DNA of 64,000 nt from Photobacterium sp. SKA34 (GTDB taxonomy: Bacteria > Pseudomonadota > Gammaproteobacteria > Enterobacterales > Vibrionaceae). Both the position numbers and the translations under genes were made by a program. The stretch spans positions 188,979 through 252,978 of the forward strand of contig NZ_CH724143.1 in assembly GCF_000153325.1 (NCBI RefSeq), given 5' to 3'. Positions 1-9,388 of the stretch are shown piece by piece; the first letter of the stretch is position 1, and each line of letters starts with the position of its first letter. The notes below the pieces were generated by a model. It searched no databases. It saw nothing but the letters and a program-made list of their open reading frames with translations, and was not told where the DNA came from.

Positions 1-21
1 ATAAATGAGGTGAAAATTGTT

Positions 22-870
22 ATGAAATTGATTGGTGCTCATGTTTCTGCAGCTGGTGGTGTATTTAATGCGCCAGTAAATGCTGAAAAAATTGGTGCAA
101 ATGCTTTTGCTCTATTTACTAAAAATCAGCGTCAGTGGGTGGCTAAGCCATTAGAGGGTGATGCTATTACTGCGTTTAAAGCTCGTTGCTCTCAATTAGA
201 ATTTAATGCCAATGCTATTTTGCCACATGACTCTTATTTGATTAATTTAGGTGCACCAGAGGCTGAAAAGTTAGAAAAATCACGTGTTGCTTTTATTGAT
301 GAAATGTCGCGTTGTAAACAGCTTGGATTGCACCTTTTAAACTTCCATCCGGGGAGTCATTTAAAAAAAATTTCTGAAAAAAAGTGTTTAAAGTTGATCG
401 CTGAGTCAATAAATCTTGCGCATGAACAAGTAAGTGATGTGGTTGCAGTGATCGAAAATACTGCGGGACAAGGTTCAAATTTAGGTTGGCGGTTTGAACA
501 TTTAGCGGAAATCATCGATCAAGTTAAAGATAAAACGCGGGTAGGTGTCTGCATTGATACCTGTCATACCTTTGTGGCTGGATATGACTTACGCACTGAA
601 GCTGCAACAGATCGAACTTTTGTTGAATTTAATGATGTTGTTGGAATGCAGTATCTCCGAGGTATGCACTTAAATGATTCCAAAGGTGATTTAGGTAGTC
701 ATTTAGATCGCCACCATAGTTTAGGTGAAGGAGCGATTGGCTGGGATTGTTTCCGCTATATCATGCAAGATGATCGTTTTAATCATATGCCTCTTATTTT
801 AGAAACAATTAATCCTGATATTTGGCATCAAGAAATTGCCACTTTGCGTGCGTTTTCAGTAGAAAAGTAA
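22..870 (+). CDS. nfo: Endonuclease IV (AP endonuclease)
   Basis: Cuts DNA 5' of abasic sites and of some oxidised lesions in base excision repair, using a three-metal zinc centre. The 282-residue product matches the usual family length of about 285. Metal-ligand motifs of the TIM-barrel family are visible: [34 protein letters not shown] and LETINP. I chose the ATG at 22 because the family begins [16 protein letters not shown] at 10 would add four residues but overlaps the only Shine-Dalgarno-like GAGG (7-10). The gene sits just ahead of ung, another base-excision enzyme, about 100 bp away. Family assignment is secure; upstream context is outside the window. Confidence 0.96.
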   Translation: MKLIGAHVSAAGGVFNAPVNAEKIGANAFALFTKNQRQWVAKPLEGDAITAFKARCSQLEFNANAILPHDSYLINLGAPEAEKLEKSRVAFIDEMSRCKQLGLHLLNFHPGSHLKKISEKKCLKLIAESINLAHEQVSDVVAVIENTAGQGSNLGWRFEHLAEIIDQVKDKTRVGVCIDTCHTFVAGYDLRTEAATDRTFVEFNDVVGMQYLRGMHLNDSKGDLGSHLDRHHSLGEGAIGWDCFRYIMQDDRFNHMPLILETINPDIWHQEIATLRAFSVEK

Positions 871-971
871 CTATATATAGAGCAAGTAAAGAGGAAGCAA
901 TGATCTTCCTCTTATGCTTTCCCTTTTTTTGATACCCTTATGCAGTACAGATTATAAATGAGGAACGATTT

Positions 972-1634
972 ATGACCGCCAGTTGGTCTACTTTTATAGC
1001 GCAGCAACAAACGCAAGCGTATTTCACCGATATTGAGCAGGCTGTCGATGCTGCTCGTAATGCTGGTAAAGTGGTTTATCCTCCTCAAGAAGATGTCTTT
1101 AATGCGTTTACCAGTACGCCACTTGAGAAAACCAAGGTCGTGATCTTAGGTCAAGATCCATATCACGGACCTAAGCAAGCCCATGGTCTTAGCTTTTCGG
1201 TATTGTCAGGTGTGAAAACTCCACCGTCACTGGTAAATATGTATAAAGAGTTAGCCACTGATATCGACGGTTTTACTATTCCCGAACATGGTTATTTACA
1301 ACCGTGGGCAGAGCAAGGTGTTTTATTACTAAATACCGTTCTAACAGTAGAGCAAGGTAACGCGCATTCTCACGCTAAGATTGGTTGGGAAACATTTACC
1401 GATCGTGCGATTGAATATATTAACGATAATACAGAGGGAGTGATCTTTTTACTGTGGGGTGCACATGCTCAGAAAAAAGGTAAAAAGATAGATACGGATC
1501 GTCATCATGTTTTACATTCTGCGCATCCATCACCGTTATCTGCATATCGTGGCTTTTTTGGTTGTCAGCACTTTTCTAAAACTAATCAGTTACTCGCTGA
1601 AATGGGAAAATCATCGATTAATTGGCAGTTATAA
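972..1634 (+). CDS. ung: Uracil-DNA glycosylase, family 1
   Basis: Removes uracil from DNA, the first step of base excision repair after cytosine deamination or dUTP incorporation. The product has 220 residues, typical for the family. The water-activating loop GQDPYHGP (residues 60-67, catalytic Asp62) and the minor-groove loop HPSPLS (starting at His185) are intact. The ATG at 972 follows an AATGAGGA ribosome-binding sequence. A strong terminator-like hairpin follows at 1654-1682, facing the small convergent DUF3545 gene. Confidence 0.97.
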   Translation: MTASWSTFIAQQQTQAYFTDIEQAVDAARNAGKVVYPPQEDVFNAFTSTPLEKTKVVILGQDPYHGPKQAHGLSFSVLSGVKTPPSLVNMYKELATDIDGFTIPEHGYLQPWAEQGVLLLNTVLTVEQGNAHSHAKIGWETFTDRAIEYINDNTEGVIFLLWGAHAQKKGKKIDTDRHHVLHSAHPSPLSAYRGFFGCQHFSKTNQLLAEMGKSSINWQL

Positions 1635-1653
1635 ACGAATTTTTTCTGTAAAC

Positions 1654-1684
1654 AAAACGCCAGCAAAATGCTGGCGTTTTATTT
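1654..1684. terminator. Bidirectional terminator between ung and the DUF3545 gene
   Basis: AAAACGCCAGC and GCTGGCGTTTT form an 11-bp perfect stem with a 5-nt loop, flanked by A and T runs on the two sides, so it can serve both converging genes. Confidence 0.85.
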
Positions 1685-1704
1685 TTTTAGTCTGGAACGA
1701 TGTA

Positions 1705-1887
1705 TTAAAAGTCGAATTCATCGGCATTGTAACTGCCGCACATATCCATATCTTGAAGCTCACGGCGAAGTCGTTGACGATCTTTTAAGGCTTCAATTTC
1801 ACGCCATTTACGTTTTTCAGGTTTTGCTCGAGAGCGACGAGAGACGGTTTCTGTTGTGAACATATCATCTAATGCAAAGCTATCCAT
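1705..1887 (-). CDS. Small DUF3545-type protein
   Basis: A 60-residue, charged, soluble protein with no signal peptide or membrane segment. The central RKWREIEALKDRQRLRREL stretch is a basic helix and resembles the small DUF3545 family common in Vibrionaceae; I assign the family from memory of this motif. An AGAGGTG ribosome-binding site lies about 6 nt before the ATG, which supports real translation. The function is unknown. It converges with ung and has its own upstream region facing the symporter gene. Confidence 0.75.
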   Translation of the reverse strand: MDSFALDDMFTTETVSRRSRAKPEKRKWREIEALKDRQRLRRELQDMDMCGSYNADEFDF

Positions 1888-2331
1888 AAAGCACCTCTTC
1901 CTATGATATAGCTAAATATAAGCTATAAGGTCATTAATTATCACACTATGGGGTAGAGTAAAATTGAAGTGTTTCTCATTTGTTGCTTAAAGATGAAATT
2001 TTTATGTGCTAAAAGTCAAAAATATCCTTTTTATGACCGAAAATAAAAGAAAAAAACTCGCGGTTAGACTTTATTTATGTTTGGATTTAGCTGGAAGATT
2101 TTAGGTATTTACTTAAAAAATATACCCTTATTGTATTTCATGTGATAATGAATAAAATTTTTTTGATATACCCACTCATAATAGAGCTACAAGAATAAGA
2201 GAGGGGATATCAATGTGTAATTGCTTTGTTTAGTTACTAAATTGTAATGATTTAGTTTGCGTTGCTGGGGTGGATACCACATCCATTGCCATTATTTATT
2301 CAATACGTACTGCGTTGTAGAAGGAACCCAC
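1888..2331. promoter_or_regulatory. 444-bp gap with leader of the AGCS symporter
   Basis: AT-rich divergent region between the DUF3545 gene and the symporter. It holds a six-codon open frame with a strong ribosome-binding site (2213-2233, listed separately) and a small GTGG/CCAC hairpin near 2270. I looked for a glycine riboswitch, common ahead of such symporters in Vibrio, and saw none of its conserved sequence. Confidence 0.5.
2213..2233 (+). other. Candidate leader peptide MCNCFV
   Basis: ATG-TGT-AAT-TGC-TTT-GTT-TAG, preceded at ideal distance by GAGGGG (2201-2206). Two of six codons encode cysteine. The frame ends about 100 nt before the symporter start, so it would be a translated leader. 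Whether it regulates anything is inference. Confidence 0.4.
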
Positions 2332-3759
2332 TTGTCCAGCCAAATTACCTTTTTAAATGACTTACTTTGGGGCTCGGTATTAATTTATTTACTGATAGGA
2401 GTCGGTATTTACTTTACCTATCGTTTGAGCTTTATCCAGTTCCGTCATTTTGGACATATGTTTAAGGTGATGAAAAACAGTCGCAAATCAGACAGTGCAG
2501 GAATTTCTTCCTTCCAAGCATTATGTACGAGCTTAGCAGCTAGAGTCGGCACCGGTAACATGGCGGGAGTAGCTGTGGCCTTAACCTTGGGCGGCCCCGG
2601 CGCGATCTTTTGGATGTGGCTGATCGCTATGCTTGGGATGGCGACCGCTTTTGCTGAAAGTGCCTTAGCTCAGCTTTATAAAACCCGCGATGATGATGGT
2701 AATTATCGTGGTGGTCCTGCGTACTATATGGAAAAAGGGCTAGGCATGCGCTGGATGGGCGTTATGTTCTCGGTCTTTTTGATCATTGCTTTTGGTTTAG
2801 TGTTTAACTCGGTTCAAGCTAACTCGATAAGTCAGGCCGCTCTCGTCGCTTTTGGCTGGTCACCGATATATGTTGGGATTGGTCTTGTGATCATGACTGG
2901 AGTGATCATTTTTGGTGGTTTGCGTACTATCGCAAGAACGGCTGAAATTTTAGTTCCTGCAATGGCATTATGTTATCTGTTGCTTGCCCTTTATATTATG
3001 GCGATCAACATTGAAAAACTGCCTGACATTATCATGATGATTTTTCGTAGTGCTTTCGGTCTAGAAGAAGCGGCATCGGGTGCATTGGGTTATACCATCG
3101 CGCAAGGAATGATTAATGGATTAAAACGTGGATTATTTTCGAATGAAGCCGGCATGGGATCTGCACCGAATGCGGCAGCGTCTGCAACACCTTATCCGCC
3201 CCATCCTGCTTCGCAGGGATATGTGCAAATGCTCGGTGTGTTTATGGATACAATGGTGATCTGTTCATCCACTGTAGCAATTATTTTAATGTCAGGCGAA
3301 TATGTTCCCCATAGTGAGGTGACAGGGATTGAGTTAACTCAGCGCGCCTTAAGCTCACAAGTCGGTGACTGGGGCTCTGTGTTTATTGCTGTTGCGATTT
3401 TCTTCTTTGCGTTTACATCACTCATTGCTAATTATTCTTATGCTGAAACCAACCTTATTTTTCTTGAGCATAACCATAAAATTGGATTGAATATTTTTCG
3501 TGTTGTAGTGCTATTTATGGTGATGTTTGGAGCGTTAGCTGATCTTCCAACGGTATGGGCAATGGCTGATGTATCAATGGGAATGATGGCACTGATTAAC
3601 TTAGTCGCGATTGTTTTACTGTCAGGCACTGTGGTGAAGTTGGCCACTGATTATAATAAACAGTTATCTTTGGGTAAGGTGCCGACGTTTGATAGAAATG
3701 ATTATCCAGAGCTACATGCGCAACTGGAAGAAGGGATCTGGGATAAGCAGAAATCATAA
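2332..3759 (+). CDS. AGCS-family sodium:alanine/glycine symporter
   Basis: Inner-membrane sodium-coupled amino acid importer, 475 residues, with about eleven hydrophobic segments. Family landmarks are the early SLAARVGTGNMAGVAVAL segment and the GLFSNEAGMGSAPNAAASA stretch. I place the start at the TTG at 2332 because AAGGA lies 6 nt upstream (2321-2325) and the protein then begins LSSQITFLNDLLWG, the normal family N-terminus. The longer frame back to 2257 adds an atypical Cys/His-rich stretch without a ribosome-binding site. Substrate (alanine, glycine or another small amino acid) cannot be told from sequence. A short leader frame lies upstream and a terminator follows. Confidence 0.9.
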   Translation: MSSQITFLNDLLWGSVLIYLLIGVGIYFTYRLSFIQFRHFGHMFKVMKNSRKSDSAGISSFQALCTSLAARVGTGNMAGVAVALTLGGPGAIFWMWLIAMLGMATAFAESALAQLYKTRDDDGNYRGGPAYYMEKGLGMRWMGVMFSVFLIIAFGLVFNSVQANSISQAALVAFGWSPIYVGIGLVIMTGVIIFGGLRTIARTAEILVPAMALCYLLLALYIMAINIEKLPDIIMMIFRSAFGLEEAASGALGYTIAQGMINGLKRGLFSNEAGMGSAPNAAASATPYPPHPASQGYVQMLGVFMDTMVICSSTVAIILMSGEYVPHSEVTGIELTQRALSSQVGDWGSVFIAVAIFFFAFTSLIANYSYAETNLIFLEHNHKIGLNIFRVVVLFMVMFGALADLPTVWAMADVSMGMMALINLVAIVLLSGTVVKLATDYNKQLSLGKVPTFDRNDYPELHAQLEEGIWDKQKS

Positions 3760-3789
3760 TCATTGTTAAAGCCTATTATTGAAATAACT

Positions 3790-3822
3790 AAAGCCACCTA
3801 GTTTCTAAGTGGCTTTTTTATT
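3790..3822 (+). terminator. Terminator after the AGCS symporter
   Basis: AAAGCCACCTA and TAAGTGGCTTT pair around a GTTTC loop, with one mismatch, and are followed by a T run. Confidence 0.8.
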
Positions 3823-3868
3823 GTTTAGTGTTAGTCTTTTTAAGTCAGACTTTAAAGGAAAAAGCCTT

Positions 3869-4642
3869 ATGTTAATTGTGGTTTCCCCCGCTAAAACCCT
3901 TGATTATGAATCGCCATTGGCAACATCAACATTTACCTTACCAGAGCTTACGGATCATTCTGCTGAACTGATTGATGTATGTCGTGAACTTACGCCAATG
4001 GATATTGCAAGCTTGATGAAAGTCAGCGATAAAATTGCAGGTTTGAATGCTGCTCGTTTTGCCGACTGGCAGCCACAATTTACGCAAGACAATGCTCGTC
4101 AGGCAATATTGGCTTTTAAAGGTGATGTTTATACTGGTCTTGCAGCTGAAACGATGACAGAAGAACAGTTTGCTTATGCTCAACAGCATTTGCGTATACT
4201 TTCTGGTTTATATGGTTTATTGCGTCCATTAGATTTGATGCAACCTTACCGCTTAGAGATGGGAACGAAATTGGCGAACCTTCGCGGTACTAACTTGTAT
4301 CAATTTTGGGGGGATATCATCACCGATAAATTGAACCAAGCATTAGCAGAGCAGGGCGATGATATTTTGATCAACCTTGCATCTAACGAATATTTTAAAT
4401 CGGTGAAACCGAAGAAGTTGAATGCCCAACTGATCACGCCAGTTTTTAAAGATTGTAAGAACGGTAATTATAAAGTGATCAGCTTTTACGCTAAAAAAGC
4501 CCGTGGCATGATGGCACGTTACATTCTTGATAATCAAATCACATCGATTCAAGCATTAAAAGAATTTGATACCGCGGGTTACTATTTTGTAGAAGCGGAA
4601 TCAACGGCGAAAGAATTAGTATTTAAGCGTGAAGAGCAATAG
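3869..4642 (+). CDS. yaaA: Peroxide stress protein YaaA
   Basis: Member of the YaaA/UPF0246 family. In E. coli, YaaA lowers intracellular free iron during hydrogen peroxide stress and is induced by OxyR; recent family work links the fold to DNA binding. The 257-residue product starts [12 protein letters not shown], the canonical N-terminus. I chose the ATG at 3869, preceded by AAAGGA (3854-3859); the open frame extends 20 codons further without support. No OxyR site was recognised. The gene stands alone, with a terminator on each side. Confidence 0.93.
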   Translation: MLIVVSPAKTLDYESPLATSTFTLPELTDHSAELIDVCRELTPMDIASLMKVSDKIAGLNAARFADWQPQFTQDNARQAILAFKGDVYTGLAAETMTEEQFAYAQQHLRILSGLYGLLRPLDLMQPYRLEMGTKLANLRGTNLYQFWGDIITDKLNQALAEQGDDILINLASNEYFKSVKPKKLNAQLITPVFKDCKNGNYKVISFYAKKARGMMARYILDNQITSIQALKEFDTAGYYFVEAESTAKELVFKREEQ

Positions 4643-4665
4643 TAAAAAACAATTGTTTTGAAAGA

Positions 4666-4700
4666 AATAAGGCCAACTCATGAGAGTTGGCCTTATTGTT
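4666..4700. terminator. Bidirectional terminator between yaaA and srmB
   Basis: AATAAGGCCAACTC (4666-4679) and GAGTTGGCCTTATT (4684-4697) form a 14-bp perfect stem with a 4-nt loop. Confidence 0.85.
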
Positions 4701-4735
4701 TTATCTCTGTTGTAAAAGAGACATTACGATTTAGC

Positions 4736-5974
4736 TTAGCCTTTTTTGGCCGCTTGTTTGATTTTCTTTTTCGCTTTCGCTTCTTTTACTTTTTTACTCA
4801 CTTTTTTCTTTTTCTTCGCGGTGCTTGCTTTTTTGGTCTGTGGACGTAAGCCATGAATAAAGCGCTCTTGCACTTCTTCTTTCATGTAGCGGCTGATACG
4901 CTCGATCATGTTTTGATCATGTGCTTCAACCAAAGAAATTGCCGTTCCTTTCTTACCTGCTCGCGCAGTACGACCAATACGGTGTACATAAACTTCAGCT
5001 GTACGAGGTAGATCAAAGTTGATCACATGGCTTACATCAGGTAAATCAATACCACGTGCAGCCACGTCTGTCGCAATTAATACGTTCACAACACCATCAC
5101 GAAAACGGGTGATCATGTTTGTACGTGCAGCCTGTGCCATTTCACCTTGGATCCAGTTACAAGGGATGCCCATGGCTTCTAGTTGACCACGAAGGATACC
5201 TAGACGCTCACGTGTTTTCACAAAGATAATTGTGCGTTCAGCTTGTTCTTTTATGATGTTTTCTAACAGAGCAAGCTTGTGATCCATGTTGTCACAACGA
5301 AGGTACATTTGGTGGATCTTTTTACGTTCGCGGCGAGAAGGATCTGCATTGACTTCAACAGGTTCATTCAAAATTGTTTCTGAAAACTCACGTACACCTT
5401 TACCTTCTAAGGTAGCGGAGAACAATAAGCTTTGACGACGCCAGCGACACTCATGGTTAAGACGTTCAACAATTTTACCAAAGCCCATATCTAACATGCG
5501 ATCGGCTTCATCAAGGATCAAACACTCGACAGCGCGACAGTCAAACTTCTCAGCTTCAATGTACTCCATAAGACGCCCAGGTGTTGCTACGACGATATCC
5601 TGTGTTTTACCCAGCATTTCGGCATGTTCGTCATATGAGATACCACCTGTGATGGTAAATACTTTCAGTGTTGTATATTTTGCTAATGCTCTTGCTTGAT
5701 CTGCAACTTGAATTGCAAGTTCACGCGTTGGCGTTAAGATCAGAATACGTGCAGGTCCTGGTCTTTTGCGTGGGAAATCTTGCAAGTGTTGGATCATCGG
5801 TAGAAGAAAGGCTGCTGTTTTTCCGGTCCCTGTTGGCGCAGAAGCCATTACATCTTTACCGTCAAGGGCATGAGGGATAGCCTGCGCTTGAACCACTGTT
5901 GGGCGGCTATAGCCGATTTCTTCAATTGCTCGTAACAGCTCGCTATCTAACTCTAATTCGGAAAAGTCTTTCAC
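4736..5974 (-). CDS. srmB: DEAD-box RNA helicase SrmB
   Basis: ATP-dependent RNA helicase that in E. coli assists early assembly of the large ribosomal subunit. The 412-residue product shows the Q motif near residue 29, Walker A APTGTGKT (46-53), DEAD (155-158), SAT (186-188) and the C-terminal HRIGRTARAG motif. A lysine-rich tail (about 385-412) probably binds RNA. Sequence similarity is closest to SrmB rather than to RhlE, RhlB or DeaD, including DFPRK after the Walker A helix and the LRPKT-like end of the core. It lies downstream of trmN6 on the same strand, separated by about 190 bp. In E. coli the two genes are neighbours but divergent. Confidence 0.93.
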   Translation of the reverse strand: MKDFSELELDSELLRAIEEIGYSRPTVVQAQAIPHALDGKDVMASAPTGTGKTAAFLLPMIQHLQDFPRKRPGPARILILTPTRELAIQVADQARALAKYTTLKVFTITGGISYDEHAEMLGKTQDIVVATPGRLMEYIEAEKFDCRAVECLILDEADRMLDMGFGKIVERLNHECRWRRQSLLFSATLEGKGVREFSETILNEPVEVNADPSRRERKKIHQMYLRCDNMDHKLALLENIIKEQAERTIIFVKTRERLGILRGQLEAMGIPCNWIQGEMAQAARTNMITRFRDGVVNVLIATDVAARGIDLPDVSHVINFDLPRTAEVYVHRIGRTARAGKKGTAISLVEAHDQNMIERISRYMKEEVQERFIHGLRPQTKKASTAKKKKKVSKKVKEAKAKKKIKQAAKKG

Positions 5975-6167
5975 CAGTTATCTCTCCCAAGACAAATGCT
6001 AAGTGTCATTATCGTATGCCAATTGCAAAGAATAACAACAAGGGTATTAATATTTAAGGGGCGGCATTATAGCCACTCTTGGCGTAAGTGACACCGATTA
6101 AAACATAAAAACTTCAATCATTGATGATTATTACAACGTTTACAGGGCACATAAATGTCGTGTTAGG

Positions 6168-6890
6168 TTACATTTTCAGATAGAAATCTTTCGTTAATGC
6201 TTTGAATTTAATTGAATAATCACCATCTTTATGAATGCAAAGATGAGATGAATAACAGGTTTGTTTCTTTTTACTTAATTGCAGAAGCAATCGAATCGGT
6301 GCTTTTTTCTCGGTACTTTGGACATCGCAACGTTCGATACAATATAAATGATATTCAGCGGCGGCTTCAATTAAGCGCTGTCCTTCGTAACTTGGCAAGA
6401 TAATGCTGGCGATCCCTTCTTCTGTGAGAAGCCACTGAAGCGTTTTAAGTAGCTGTTGATGGCTAAATGTATCGGTATGTCGAGCAGTGGCACGGTGTGA
6501 TTGCTCTGCTTGTTGACCAAAGTTGAAATAGGGGGGATTACAAACAATTGCATTAACACTGTTAGGCTGCTGTGTATGTCGCCACGTAGTGACATCTTGT
6601 TCGATACAATGTAAGCGTTGATACCAGGGTGAATTTGTGAAATTTTGGCGTGCTGCCGCTGCGGCTTGTGGATCTATTTCGATAGCTTCTATAGTAATAG
6701 ATGAAGCTAACGTGCTAGTTCTCTGTGCGGCCATAAGTGCTAATAAACCACTGCCAGTACCAATATCAACCACTTTACCTTGTTGAGGCATGGCAGCCCA
6801 TGCTCCTAGCAATACCCCATCGGTACTGATAGGCATTCCGCAGTCTAAATCATTTACGTGAAATTGTTTAAAGCTAAAGCCGCGCGACAT
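6168..6890 (-). CDS. trmN6: tRNA1(Val) (adenine37-N6)-methyltransferase
   Basis: SAM-dependent methyltransferase (YfiC/TrmN6) that makes m6A37 in valine tRNA. The 240-residue protein has the SAM-binding motif DIGTGSG (residues 42-48) and the catalytic N6-adenine motif NPPYF (118-122), with the characteristic N-terminus FKQFHV-D--CGM-ISTDGVLLG. The start at 6890 agrees with the family. It is transcribed away from brnQ and toward srmB. Confidence 0.92.
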   Translation of the reverse strand: MSRGFSFKQFHVNDLDCGMPISTDGVLLGAWAAMPQQGKVVDIGTGSGLLALMAAQRTSTLASSITIEAIEIDPQAAAAARQNFTNSPWYQRLHCIEQDVTTWRHTQQPNSVNAIVCNPPYFNFGQQAEQSHRATARHTDTFSHQQLLKTLQWLLTEEGIASIILPSYEGQRLIEAAAEYHLYCIERCDVQSTEKKAPIRLLLQLSKKKQTCYSSHLCIHKDGDYSIKFKALTKDFYLKM

Positions 6891-7263
6891 GGCTATTTCT
6901 TCCTGTGTTTTGAACTAAATAATGAAATAAAACGATTAATCGTAATCGTTATAACGACAACAATCACAGCTGTTTTTTGAGCTTTTTTGCTTCGATATAG
7001 TTAACTATTTTGTTTGATTTTTATTTATATTTTAATCTTTTACTATTATTTGGGTTTATACTCTGACTTTATGTCTTTACTTGGTTTTTTATTTTGGTTT
7101 CATTGCTGTGTTTATGGATTATGTAGTGTTTGTTTCGGTGCTATTGCCAAAAAAGCTGTTTTTATCCATTATGTTTTCGTTGGTTATATATGTTTAATTT
7201 TGCATCCAACGTAGATAATTATAAAAAACAACACATAACCCATAGAAGAGTGGAAGGTGCAGT
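6891..7263. promoter_or_regulatory. Divergent promoter region trmN6/brnQ
   Basis: 373 bp, with very T-rich sequence on the brnQ side. A CGATTAATCG palindrome within AACGATTAATCGTAATCGTT lies near 6931 and could be an operator. No known riboswitch or leader peptide was recognised. Confidence 0.35.
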
Positions 7264-8577
7264 TTGAAAAAGACACTCAAAGTAACAGATATTATAGCGT
7301 TAGGTTTTATGACTTTCGCTTTCTTTCTGGGGGCTGGGAATATTATTTTTCCACCATTAGCTGGTCAACTTGCCGGTGAAAATATGCTTTCGGCTATGTT
7401 TGGCTTTTTAGTCACAGCCGTTGGTCTACCTTTAATTGGCATTATCGCAGTTGCAATAGCGGGTGGTGGTTGGCAGGGGTTAACCCGTGATTTACCCTCA
7501 AAAATAGCAACATTAATGGCGGTGCTTATTTTTATTATTATTGGTCCTGCTTTTGCTGCGCCGCGAACAGGTTTAGTGGCTTATGAAATGGCAGTAAAAC
7601 CATTTATGGCTGGAGACGCTGGTCAAGCAAGCTTAACGACTTTTTCTGTGATCTTTTTTGCAGTAGCCCTATTTTTTGCTTGGTCTCGTGGCAAGCTGAT
7701 CGACATGATTGGTAAGTTCTTAACACCAGCGCTGTTTATCGTATTGGCTGCACTGGCCATTGCGGTATTTGTAAACCCACAAGGTTCGATTGTTGCAGCA
7801 CAAGGTGAGTATGCAACATTGGCATTTACGAAAGGTTTCCTTGAAGGCTATAACACCATGGATACTTTCGCTGCCTTGATGTTTGGTATGCTGATTGTTG
7901 ATGTGATCCGTAGTAAAGGTGTTAGTGATGAAAAAACAACCTGTACCTACCTGATCTACGCGGGTCTTATTGCTGCTGCAGGCTTAGCTTTTGTATATAT
8001 CTCATTATTTTACTTAGGGGCAACAAGTACAGCGATAGCACCTAATGCGGGTAATGGTGGCACTATCTTAACTAGCTATGTGATGGCGTTATTTGGTGCA
8101 CCGGGTCAGGTGATCCTTTCTGCAATTGTATTACTTGCCTGTTTAACGACAGCGATCGGTTTGATCAGTGCATGTGCTGATTACTTCAGTTCTTTAACCT
8201 CATTGTCTTACAAAAAGTGGGCAGTGATCTTGGCGGTAATATGTGCAGTAGTAGCTAATGTAGGTTTAAACCAGCTGATTGCGTTATCTGTACCTGTGTT
8301 ATTTGCATTGTACCCAGTCGCTATTGCACTGGTAGCATTAACCTTAGTACGTAAATGGTTACCGAATCCACGTTTAGCATACCGTGCTGTGCTATTGGTT
8401 TCTTTTATCTTTAGCATGATTGATGTGGCGAAGTACTTGAAGTTTGATGTATCAATGTTCAGTGTTTTACCACTGTTTAATTATGGTATGGGTTGGGTAT
8501 TACCTACTTTGATTGCGCTTGCGATTACACGTTTTTTCGGTGGCAACACGATGATATCAAAAGACAAGTTAGCGTAA
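7264..8577 (+). CDS. brnQ: Branched-chain amino acid:cation symporter BrnQ
   Basis: LIVCS-family inner-membrane carrier importing leucine, isoleucine and valine with sodium or protons. The 437-residue product has about twelve hydrophobic helices and the family N-terminus IALGFMTFAFFLGAGNIIFPP. Translation begins at a TTG at 7264 (protein MKKTLKVTDII) with GGAAGGT at 7252-7258; no ATG is available at a sensible place. The gene is monocistronic, ending in a strong bidirectional terminator shared with fldB. Confidence 0.94.
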   Translation: MKKTLKVTDIIALGFMTFAFFLGAGNIIFPPLAGQLAGENMLSAMFGFLVTAVGLPLIGIIAVAIAGGGWQGLTRDLPSKIATLMAVLIFIIIGPAFAAPRTGLVAYEMAVKPFMAGDAGQASLTTFSVIFFAVALFFAWSRGKLIDMIGKFLTPALFIVLAALAIAVFVNPQGSIVAAQGEYATLAFTKGFLEGYNTMDTFAALMFGMLIVDVIRSKGVSDEKTTCTYLIYAGLIAAAGLAFVYISLFYLGATSTAIAPNAGNGGTILTSYVMALFGAPGQVILSAIVLLACLTTAIGLISACADYFSSLTSLSYKKWAVILAVICAVVANVGLNQLIALSVPVLFALYPVAIALVALTLVRKWLPNPRLAYRAVLLVSFIFSMIDVAKYLKFDVSMFSVLPLFNYGMGWVLPTLIALAITRFFGGNTMISKDKLA

Positions 8578-8600
8578 TTCACTGTAAAGGTAGACATAGA

Positions 8601-8629
8601 AAAGGGATGCAATGCGCATCCCTTTTTTT
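8601..8629. terminator. Bidirectional terminator brnQ/fldB
   Basis: AAAGGGATGC and GCGCATCCCTTT pair in a stem flanked by A and T runs. Confidence 0.85.
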
Positions 8630-8652
8630 GACGGTATACTAAACGCCGTAGA

Positions 8653-9174
8653 TCATAAGGTCTCGGCGTACTCAAGCATAATTTGCTCACACCATTGGGT
8701 GATTCGCTGGTCAGAAAGTTCATATTGACCATCTTCATCTAACGCTAAACCAACAAAAAATTGCTTATCGTCAGTGAGGGCTTTTGATGCTTCAAATTGG
8801 TAACTATCATCATTAGGCCAATAGCCAATAAATTGAACATTTGCTTCTAATAGTTTGTCATGCAGCATTCCCATCGCATCAAGGAACCACTCGGTGTAAC
8901 CTTCTTGATCGCCCAAGCCAAACAATGCAATGGTTTTATTGGTTAGACGTAATCCATCAAGCTGCTGCCACACGGCTTCCCAATCTTCTTGCAGTTCACC
9001 AAAGTCCCAGGTTGAGATACCTAAAATAAGCATATCAAACTGGTTCATCTCATTGATATCTGATTCTTTAATATTATGCAGTTCAATCAGTTCAGTACCA
9101 ATACAATCACGGATCTTTTCTGCTGCCATTTCGGTATAGCAGGTGGTTGAGCCATAAAACAAACCGATTTTCAT
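8653..9174 (-). CDS. fldB: Flavodoxin FldB
   Basis: FMN-binding electron carrier of 173 residues. The phosphate-binding loop GSTTCYTEM (residues 8-16) is the FldB variant, and [13 protein letters not shown] and FGLGDQEGY supply the FMN isoalloxazine contacts. Family length is 173, and similarity to E. coli FldB is high throughout. It is divergent from xerD, the same pairing as in E. coli, where fldB is SoxRS-controlled; no SoxS site was identified here. Confidence 0.94.
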   Translation of the reverse strand: MKIGLFYGSTTCYTEMAAEKIRDCIGTELIELHNIKESDINEMNQFDMLILGISTWDFGELQEDWEAVWQQLDGLRLTNKTIALFGLGDQEGYTEWFLDAMGMLHDKLLEANVQFIGYWPNDDSYQFEASKALTDDKQFFVGLALDEDGQYELSDQRITQWCEQIMLEYAETL

Positions 9175-9388
9175 GCTGAGTATCCTAGTATTTTTATTTA
9201 TTGTTTGAGTGTACCTGTAATGACCTTAAAAGCTCAATAACGTGAATAAAAGCATCCGACATTTTTTCTATTATTATCTGTTGTTATAAGCCTCGTTACT
9301 TTTGCTTTAAAATATCCTATGATGGATGAAAGTACTGTGTTTTTATCCATGTGTTAAAGCTTTGCTAACACAGGTTTTGGAGTGATAA

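Noticed and set aside
1888..2331. Glycine riboswitch ahead of the AGCS symporter
   Set aside because: Looked for because such switches precede similar genes in Vibrio; none of the conserved core sequence is present.
7014..7214. 66-codon hydrophobic frame upstream of brnQ
   Set aside because: Very T-rich DNA gives a Phe/Tyr/Leu-rich translation by composition alone; no ribosome-binding site and no family resemblance.
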